From assembly GCA_023443625.1 (NCBI GenBank), contig JAEZTQ010000004.1:1-9276 (forward strand): a stretch of DNA of 9,276 bases, in the 5' to 3' direction. The notes under the pieces are model-generated. The model made no database searches, had not been told where the DNA came from, and was given only the letters and a program-made list of their open reading frames with translations. Position numbers and translations under genes: made by a program. Numbering within the stretch: the first letter of the stretch is position 1; every line of letters begins with the position of its first letter. Of this stretch, positions 4,879-9,276 are shown piece by piece. Source of the stretch: Bacillota bacterium (lineage in GTDB: Bacteria; Bacillota_A; Clostridia; Lachnospirales; Lachnospiraceae).

Positions 4879-4912
4879 AAAAATGCCCTCAAAGTCAAAC
4901 GACAATGAGGGC
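4879..4912 (-). terminator. Terminator of the phage late operon (usable in both directions)
   Basis: GCCCTCA (4885-4891) and TGAGGGC (4906-4912) form the stem, with an inner GTC/GAC pairing. On the minus strand it is followed by ATTTTT and starts six bases after the endolysin stop. On the plus strand it is followed by TTTATATT. It closely matches the terminator at 1678-1704. Confidence 0.8.
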
Positions 4913-4918
4913 TTTATA

Positions 4919-5815
4919 TTATCTTATATTTGTATCTAAGGCCTTAATCGTATTTGCCCCAATCTTAGTCCCGTCATCTTTCATACTCGCTCCCCAGCCA
5001 ATCAAATCCCAATAAGCAAGCACTGCAAGCCTTGTTTTTGCCCCAAATACCCCATCAACGGATAATTTAGGCATGTAGCTAGGCATAAGCTTATTAAGTC
5101 TCTCCTGCACCCAAATTATATCTTGCATGGGCGAGTTAGGAGTTATGGGCTTGATAGGGGTAATGGATTCGGATATGTATTTTATCCCAGTGTATTCACA
5201 CACACCTTTGCAGATCTCCTGGGCGCATTCTTTCCAGAATGTCTTATTTGCCATTAGCGTGGTAGCCTCATGCTCATTTGTCATAAATGCCAACTCACAG
5301 AGAATAGCAGCTTTGGTATCCATGGAATTACAATTGCACATTGCCAGGGCTTTCTTAGATACTCCTCTGTTCTTCTGTGTGGATCCTCCGGCCAAATGCT
5401 TTAAAACACTCTGTGCCAGTTTTTCAGATTGGCCTGCATATTTATCATGAATAAATACTCCCACTCCTTCAGCTGTCGTAAACTCTGCACCGTTACCATG
5501 GGCATTAAAATGGATGGATATACTATAATCACAATTAGCCTTTGCAATAGCACTCTGCCTGGAGGATAATGCAGTATCCGGATCATTTGCTGGATCTTCA
5601 TCATCAAATCCTGTTTGCATGGTATCAAAGCCGCAGCGTTTTAACTCAGCAACTAAAAGGGTGGCCACTCCTACATTGGCATAATGCTCCCGGTACTGAC
5701 CCCCTTTTTTTACATCTGTTTTGCCATCACCGTCTATATCTATAATCACCGGCAAAGGAGGAGTCCGTTTCCCTGCTGTATTGGTACCATGACCAGCATC
5801 AATATTAATTAACAT
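4919..5815 (-). CDS. Endolysin: N-acetylmuramoyl-L-alanine amidase (Amidase_3) with PG-binding domain
   Basis: The 298-residue protein cleaves the bond between N-acetylmuramic acid and L-alanine in peptidoglycan and releases phage at the end of infection. I chose ATG 5815: it has GAGGGTGAT upstream, and the protein then starts MLINIDAGHG, as amidases of this family do. It overlaps the holin gene by 11 bases. The zinc ligands are visible as H9 (DAGHG), E43 (YREHYAN) and H102 (ISIHFNAH), with catalytic E174 (LCELAFMTN). Residues about 235-285 form a C-terminal peptidoglycan-binding domain (VQERLNKL, then LSVDGVFGAKTRLAVLAY). Between H9 and E43 lies a DIDGDGKTD segment (26-34) that matches a calcium-binding loop. 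There is no signal peptide, so export depends on the holin. Confidence 0.93.
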   Translation of the reverse strand: MLINIDAGHGTNTAGKRTPPLPVIIDIDGDGKTDVKKGGQYREHYANVGVATLLVAELKRCGFDTMQTGFDDEDPANDPDTALSSRQSAIAKANCDYSISIHFNAHGNGAEFTTAEGVGVFIHDKYAGQSEKLAQSVLKHLAGGSTQKNRGVSKKALAMCNCNSMDTKAAILCELAFMTNEHEATTLMANKTFWKECAQEICKGVCEYTGIKYISESITPIKPITPNSPMQDIIWVQERLNKLMPSYMPKLSVDGVFGAKTRLAVLAYWDLIGWGASMKDDGTKIGANTIKALDTNIR

Positions 5816-6251
5816 TCTTATCACCCTCTGCTTTCTTCTTAAGAATATCAATGGCCCTCTTCATCACATCAGGAATAGGTATACCCATGATACCGGCATT
5901 TTCAACGATAGATATAAGTTCATTGACTATAAAGCCAATAATAACCGCTGTTCTTATGTAATCCATCCCAAGAGCCAAATCTAGTCGATAGGCTATTAAT
6001 ACAAATAATAAAGAGACACCTTTCCGACATAAACCCTTCCAAGCAGACCAGGAACTCAGCGCTCCATTTTCAGATTTTCCACTCTTGTGCCAGATAGCTG
6101 CAATTAATAAACCCATGGTAAAATCAATACCCATCATGATAATTAACGTCACCAAATCGCTTGTCCATCCTCCGAATAGATTAGCTATAAAGCTACCGGT
6201 TACACTGATAATACCTATTAATGTTACTTTTGCTGCATTTACTTTATCCAA
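5805..6251 (-). CDS. Phage holin, TcdE / holin family 4 type
   Basis: The product has 148 residues and starts at TTG 6251, behind AAAGGATGG. It has hydrophobic segments at about 7-27, 32-54, 76-94 and 101-119, with the family's GGWTSDLVTLIIMMGIDFTMGLLIA and KKGVSLLFVLIAYRLD-type pattern (here CRKGVSLLFV), the loop SSWSAWKG, and the terminal IPIPDVMKRAIDILKKK amphipathic helix. Members form the membrane lesion that lets the endolysin reach the wall; the same family includes TcdE of Clostridioides difficile. It sits directly before the endolysin and overlaps it by 11 bases, so the two are translationally coupled. Confidence 0.9.
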   Translation of the reverse strand: MDKVNAAKVTLIGIISVTGSFIANLFGGWTSDLVTLIIMMGIDFTMGLLIAAIWHKSGKSENGALSSWSAWKGLCRKGVSLLFVLIAYRLDLALGMDYIRTAVIIGFIVNELISIVENAGIMGIPIPDVMKRAIDILKKKAEGDKNVN

Positions 6252-6273
6252 TCTTCTACCATCCTTTCTTTAC

Positions 6274-6305
6274 ATAAAAATAGCACCCTTGCGGATGCGG
6301 TGTAT
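6274..6305 (-). terminator. Possible internal terminator before the lysis cassette
   Basis: On the minus strand ATACACC pairs with GGTGCTAT (one bulged C) around an 11-base loop, followed by five T. It begins three bases after the stop codon of the small 45-residue gene and ends about 25 bases before the holin start. It could reduce read-through into the holin and endolysin genes. The stem is short, so confidence is limited. Confidence 0.4.
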
Positions 6306-6307
6306 GG

Positions 6308-6445
6308 TTACACTGTTTTGTCGATTGTAATACCCTTTTCAGTAATATAAGCATCAATTCTTTCCTTAAAATCAGGTCTAGCTGTAACTACCTCTAGATA
6401 TGTGAGTTTCTTAAGTACTATTTGATTAACTGTATAAGCTACCAT
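6308..6445 (-). CDS. 45-residue phage protein between tail and lysis genes
   Basis: The gene starts at ATG 6445, one base after the stop of the previous gene, with GGAGG eight bases upstream, and ends at TAA 6308-6310. The product starts MVAYTVNQIVLKKLTYLEVV and continues TARPDFKERIDAYITEKG. Small proteins with a K-LTY-V-RPD--E-IDAY--KG pattern occur at this position in many clostridial prophages, between tail fibre and holin genes. Their role is not known. The product is predicted helical and soluble. The perfect spacing and ribosome site leave little doubt that it is translated. Confidence 0.75.
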   Translation of the reverse strand: MVAYTVNQIVLKKLTYLEVVTARPDFKERIDAYITEKGITIDKTV

Positions 6446-6446
6446 A

Positions 6447-6785
6447 TTATATACCTCCATATAATAATTCATTTAAAGCCTCTTCGAGTAACTCAATTCT
6501 TATGAATTCTTCTGATTTTCTTGTAATTTCAATGTTGTGAGTTCCGTTATTGTACTGGCTATTAAAATCAAGCGAATAGTCAGTATAAATAGTTTTTGAC
6601 ACCCCATCTTCTAGATATTCAATATCAGAAGTACAATCCTTGAGGACGGCTTTTAGGCTATCAAAGTCATGGTTAGCATCTAGTACTGATATTCTTAATA
6701 CTTGCTTTCCTTTTCCGTAATCATACCTGAATGGGTATACCTCCTCTACTGTTAGTATAATAGTTCCGATTTTTAATTGCTTCAT
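6447..6785 (-). CDS. Phage protein of unknown function (112 residues)
   Basis: The gene starts at ATG 6785 behind AAAGGAGAG, 15 bases after the KRFDG-repeat protein gene. The first half is beta-rich (IGTIILTVEEVYPFRYDYGKGKQVLRISV), the middle carries acidic turns (DANHDFDSLKAVLKDCTSDIEYLEDG), and the end is a helix (EFIRIELLEEALNELLYGG). There is no signal peptide or membrane segment. Its place after the tail-fibre genes suggests a fibre-assembly or baseplate-associated protein, but I do not recognise the family. Its last codons hold the ribosome site of the next gene. Confidence 0.7.
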   Translation of the reverse strand: MKQLKIGTIILTVEEVYPFRYDYGKGKQVLRISVLDANHDFDSLKAVLKDCTSDIEYLEDGVSKTIYTDYSLDFNSQYNNGTHNIEITRKSEEFIRIELLEEALNELLYGGI

Positions 6786-6800
6786 ACTTTATTCTCTCCT

Positions 6801-7385
6801 TTACACGAATTTATATAGTACTCCGTTCACTTTAAAATTTGTTATATTTATGAAAGCATATGCTCCATGATAAACGTCTATCTCGAACCCTAACTTTGTG
6901 TAAACCCCCCCTAAGAAGTTTATGGTGTACGAGATATTTTTATTTACAGTATTCTCGTAAACGGACGACAGGGGCGGAATACTATCAGCAATTGCAAAAT
7001 TACCACTTGTACCACTACTAGTTGTAATATAAACGTAAAAACTAGTACCATTTCCATCACCCCTTGTTGTCAGACTTACATCAAACGATATGATTGGGTT
7101 AGTTAGAGTTGGGGTAGTAAATCCAATATTATATTTAATCCACTGATTCAATGAATTGTGATTGGCCATATAACAATTGAGATTCCCATTATTTACATTA
7201 TAATCACTAAGGCTAATTATATTATTGCTCTCAAATGTCAATGAGCCCGATGCCATCCATGCATCCACCCAGTTCGCACCATCAAACCTTTTTACGTTTT
7301 GAGCTTCCACCCAATTCGTACCATCAAACCTTTTTGCTGATGCTACATCAACCCAGTTCGTGCCATCGAAACGTTTAATGCTCAT
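6801..7385 (-). CDS. Tail-associated protein with three tandem KRFDG-NW repeats
   Basis: The product has 194 residues and starts at ATG 7385 behind AAAGGGGGT. Residues 4-45 are three tandem 14-residue repeats of the form KRFDGTNWVDVASA. The rest (about 46-194) is a beta-rich domain that resembles a jelly-roll or carbohydrate-binding fold in composition (LTFESNNIISLSDY, ISFDVSLTTRGDG, ITNFKVNGVLYKFV), with the last strand forming the C-terminus. Short N-terminal repeats of this kind occur in clostridial phage fibre proteins. It is likely part of the tail tip or fibre, possibly a receptor-binding protein. Binding target and fold cannot be told from the sequence. Confidence 0.75.
   Translation of the reverse strand: MSIKRFDGTNWVDVASAKRFDGTNWVEAQNVKRFDGANWVDAWMASGSLTFESNNIISLSDYNVNNGNLNCYMANHNSLNQWIKYNIGFTTPTLTNPIISFDVSLTTRGDGNGTSFYVYITTSSGTSGNFAIADSIPPLSSVYENTVNKNISYTINFLGGVYTKLGFEIDVYHGAYAFINITNFKVNGVLYKFV
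7251..7376 (-). repeat. Three 42-bp tandem coding repeats (14 residues each)
   Basis: Units lie at 7376-7335, 7334-7293 and 7292-7251. Each begins with a codon run for KRFDG[T/A]NWV, then varies in the last four or five residues. The third unit reads KRFDGANWVDAWMA. Unit number could change by slippage or recombination. Confidence 0.85.
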
Positions 7386-7397
7386 ATAATACCCCCT

Positions 7398-8168
7398 TTA
7401 CCATATCCACAAAGTGCCAGCTTGTGGAGAAGCGGGGGCGATACTGATTACGTTTGTACCCGACCCGAAACATTGCCAAGCTCCCCAAGAAGCATCGCTC
7501 CTATATTTTGTCCTCATATACAGTGTTGCATTTCCAGATGAAGTTGTGCCGAATTGAGTTATAAAATGCCCTGCTTCAAATTGCATTACATTCAACCAGC
7601 TCCACGATACCCCAGCGGGTAGAGTGCCATGAGATGTGTCTGAAATATTTACAATCCAGTTACCTCCTTCTATATCAATGTTTATTGTATTTAAGTCATA
7701 ATACTTCATAAATGAGGCAGCGTGAAAACCATCTACTGTATCTGCGTTTCCTCCATTAGCAGGATAACTTGTTGGTGCACCAGTAATCATAGAAAAAGGG
7801 TGTGAGGAGGGATGTGCATATACCGTATCCGTGAATTTTGCACCAGCTGGTACATTTTCGAGCACTGTCTTTCCGTTTACTGTAGCTGCATTACCTCCAT
7901 TGGCAGGATAACTTGTCGGGGCTCCCGTAATCATACTCCAAGGATGAGTACTTGGGTGTGAATAGTTATTTGCTCCACTTGCAATACCTGCAAGCTTATT
8001 TTTTTCAGCTGTTGTATAATCATTTGATGATAGGTCTTTACCAGATAGCTTATCGACTTTTTTAAAAACCTCAGCATCTAACGTATCGAAATTAGTATTA
8101 AGATCATCGATATTCACTACATCTGTTTCCTCTGGCTTATTTAATTTATAATTTGCTGTTTGTTTCAT
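7398..8168 (-). CDS. Tail fibre protein with duplicated SMITGAPTSYP module
   Basis: The 256-residue protein starts at ATG 8168 behind AAGGAGAG, five bases after the baseplate gene. The N-terminus (MKQTANYKLNKPEETDVVNI, then DDLNTNFDTLD) is the typical start of clostridial phage fibres that attach to the baseplate. Residues 71-97 and 119-145 are two copies of an HPxxHPxSMITGAPTSYPANGGNA module, linked by a NVPAGAKFTDTVY segment. The NADTVDGFHAASF motif (about 141-153) leads into a C-terminal domain (about 154-256, WIVNISDTSH, SGNATLYMRTKY, WGAWQCFGSG) similar to pyocin-knob type fibre ends. It probably forms a trimer and recognises the host surface. Confidence 0.87.
   Translation of the reverse strand: MKQTANYKLNKPEETDVVNIDDLNTNFDTLDAEVFKKVDKLSGKDLSSNDYTTAEKNKLAGIASGANNYSHPSTHPWSMITGAPTSYPANGGNAATVNGKTVLENVPAGAKFTDTVYAHPSSHPFSMITGAPTSYPANGGNADTVDGFHAASFMKYYDLNTINIDIEGGNWIVNISDTSHGTLPAGVSWSWLNVMQFEAGHFITQFGTTSSGNATLYMRTKYRSDASWGAWQCFGSGTNVISIAPASPQAGTLWIW
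7734..7958 (-). repeat. Duplicated 81-bp fibre module
   Basis: Copies lie at 7958-7878 and 7814-7734 and encode HP..HP.SMITGAPTSYPANGGNA.TV with few differences, 144 bases apart. DNA similarity is also high, so recombination between copies could shorten or lengthen the fibre in frame. Confidence 0.8.
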
Positions 8169-8173
8169 CTATA

Positions 8174-8791
8174 TCACTCTCCTTCATAAATTCTTAATTC
8201 GCCCCAGGTCTTATGTTTAACATCATCCCAAGTCAAGCCATTTAAGGCATTCCAGGTTGTATAGGTGTACTTGAAGCTGAAAGAAAGATGTGCGGGCTTA
8301 ATTTCTTCAATGGCATTTATAAGTCCGGCCATGTTCTGAGGTATACCCTTTACACCGATAAATTGTACAACAAACCTATATTCTTCCGGGTATTCTTGTA
8401 CGGCTACATCACCGCCTGAGAAAGCAACTGCAACATTCTTAATCATTTCCTTAGTAGTTGTACCTGAACCTCTTAACTTTGCCAATAGGATTTCTCTGCG
8501 GCGTTCATAGGATTTGCTTCTATCCGTAATGATACCATATAGCTTCTCCCATAGGTCTAGCCCCCAAGTCGCTGTATTAATAAAGAACTGATTAAGTATA
8601 TCCTGGATACTATATGCCAACCCTCCTACTTCATATCCCATGGCCTCCTGTAGCTTTTTCACTTCTTTAATGTTCTGGTAGTAGTCTGGTAGGTACTGCA
8701 TAAGATCAATAAAGTGTTGACTTGGACTATTATCTTCCGTACTTGAAAGGCCGTAGCTGGATTGTCCATATAAGCTATTTCCGTACTGCAT
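8174..8791 (-). CDS. Baseplate / tail protein, Mu gp48 (YmfQ, XkdU) type
   Basis: The product has 205 residues and starts at ATG 8791 behind AGGGGG, one base after the previous stop. It shows the family order: LMQYLPDYYQNIKEVKKL near residues 31-48, the conserved TATWGLDLWEKLYGI (73-87), the RRREILLAKLRGSGTTT segment (98-114), and the C-terminal strands VQEYPEEYRFVVQFIG with LINAIEEIKPAHLSFSF. Proteins of this family form part of the baseplate wedge of contractile-tailed phages, after the gp47-type protein, and help to anchor fibres. It points to a myovirus-like particle. The last part (TWNALNGLTWDDVKHKTWGEL) is a tryptophan-rich tail common in clostridial members. Confidence 0.88.
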   Translation of the reverse strand: MQYGNSLYGQSSYGLSSTEDNSPSQHFIDLMQYLPDYYQNIKEVKKLQEAMGYEVGGLAYSIQDILNQFFINTATWGLDLWEKLYGIITDRSKSYERRREILLAKLRGSGTTTKEMIKNVAVAFSGGDVAVQEYPEEYRFVVQFIGVKGIPQNMAGLINAIEEIKPAHLSFSFKYTYTTWNALNGLTWDDVKHKTWGELRIYEGE

Positions 8792-8792
8792 C

Positions 8793-9276
8793 TTATACCC
8801 CCTTTAGCTGTCCCCAGGTTACTGGATAGGATATATTATCAAGCTTTAGCTTATCCTCTTTACTCATCAATCCGTCAGCTGCTGTTGTTGCTTTAGAATA
8901 GGTTGTATTATTATCAGATCCCCAAGCCGCTACTCCCGATGCACTCCATCGTAGGATTTGTCCTGATGCACCCCCGGAAGGTATATGATTGTTTCCGGCT
9001 CCTGTAGGATGGGTGTAGATAGTATCTGTAAACTTTGCATTAGCAGGAACATTGCTCTCTACCGTGTGATTATTAACCTTTTCAGCATTGTCCACAATTC
9101 CGTCATTATCAGCATCGTAGATGCTTTTGAGCATATCTCCATATCCTGCTTGGCTTACCTCTTCCTTGGTTGCAAACTTAGCATTAGCTTCTGTTTCTGT
9201 GTAATATCTGTCATCATGGGTATGTGCCTTTGGAGCCTGGGCATTAACACCCGCTGCATCCAGTGTAGCCACACCA
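8793..9276 (-). CDS. Tail-fibre-like protein, 3' part (5' end outside the window)
   Basis: At least 160 residues are visible. A GTG at 9272 is in frame, but the frame stays open to the window edge (GGT before it), and GVATLDAAGVNAQ is a typical internal fibre segment, so the gene probably starts upstream. Visible features in order, numbered from that GTG: HTHDDRYYTETEANAKF (17-33), the calcium-loop motif DADNDGIVD (53-61), NVPANAKFTDTIYTHP (74-89), a Gly/Ser-rich stretch with SGGASGQILRWSASGVAAWG, then SKATTAADGLMSKEDKLKLDNI and a final TWGQLKG. All are familiar modules of phage tail fibres. It lies before the gp48-type gene, an unusual place for a fibre, so the missing N-terminus may be a baseplate or fibre-adaptor domain. 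Confidence 0.8.
   Translation of the reverse strand, partial: GVATLDAAGVNAQAPKAHTHDDRYYTETEANAKFATKEEVSQAGYGDMLKSIYDADNDGIVDNAEKVNNHTVESNVPANAKFTDTIYTHPTGAGNNHIPSGGASGQILRWSASGVAAWGSDNNTTYSKATTAADGLMSKEDKLKLDNISYPVTWGQLKGV

Larger units (their letters stand above)
129..9276. mobile_element. Temperate myovirus-type prophage, lysis end (partial)
   Basis: The region runs from the tRNA-Thr junction through accessory genes into a minus-strand late operon of baseplate, tail-fibre, holin and endolysin genes. The Mu gp48/YmfQ-like protein points to a contractile-tailed phage. Head, packaging, sheath, replication, repressor and integrase genes are not in the window and should lie to the right. The late genes appear intact, with clean ribosome sites and no frameshift seen, so nothing here shows that the prophage is decayed. 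Confidence 0.88.

Noticed and set aside
4804..4884. Short plus-strand open frame starting at ATG 4804
   Set aside because: GAGGAG lies about 16 bases from the ATG, too far, and the product is about 25 residues with no supporting feature.
4821..5015. Plus-strand open frame crossing the late-operon terminator
   Set aside because: It runs through the terminator hairpin and into the endolysin gene on the other strand, without a ribosome site.
5127..5628. Open frames on both strands inside the endolysin gene
   Set aside because: They lie in other frames of a gene with all catalytic residues intact and have no recognisable product.
5816..5851. Endolysin start at 5851
   Set aside because: It would add 12 residues before MLINIDAGHG, lacks a good ribosome site and lengthens the overlap with the holin. 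ATG 5815 is better.
6085..6330. Plus-strand open frame opposite the holin
   Set aside because: It is antisense to a clearly coding holin gene and has no ribosome site.

Overview
The window is the lysis-module end of a contractile-tailed (myovirus-type) prophage integrated in a tRNA-Thr gene of an AT-rich Gram-positive host, probably a clostridium of the Lachnospiraceae type. The evidence for the host is strong AGGAGG ribosome sites, occasional TTG and GTG starts, signal peptides and a lipobox, a Big_2 protein, and tail-fibre and lysis genes of the kind found in clostridial phages. Genus cannot be decided from the sequence.

Layout. Positions 1-128 are chromosome: the displaced 3' half of a tRNA-Thr(GGT) gene on the minus strand, followed by its original intrinsic terminator. 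The junction falls around the anticodon loop, so phage DNA starts near 129. The intact tRNA and the integrase are expected at the other, unseen end. Positions 129-295 hold short repeats that could be integrase arm sites, and 296-460 holds a 54-residue minus-strand gene.

Positions 686-3784 hold a plus-strand cassette bounded by two direct copies of a ~55-bp hairpin element. It carries four genes for exported or membrane proteins: a Big_2 protein, a lipoprotein that is only anchor plus linker, an unrecognised secreted protein, and a single-pass membrane protein. Several have their own promoter or terminator. This looks like a lysogenic-conversion (moron) cassette.

Positions 3815-4677 hold a tightly overlapping minus-strand operon: a DUF3467-like protein, a putative BECR-fold nuclease, and a DUF2283-like protein. 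Its promoter is bracketed by 19-bp inverted arms. A toxin-antitoxin or phage-defence role is the leading interpretation.

Positions 4919-9276 hold the phage late operon, read right to left with gaps of a few bases or overlaps: a tail-fibre-like protein (5' end outside the window), a Mu gp48/YmfQ-like baseplate protein, a tail fibre, a protein with three tandem KRFDG repeats, two small unknown proteins, a TcdE-type holin, and a zinc amidase endolysin with a peptidoglycan-binding domain. It ends at a strong terminator. The conversion genes and the putative toxin operon thus lie between the lysis cassette and the attachment site, where temperate phages commonly carry accessory genes expressed from the lysogen.
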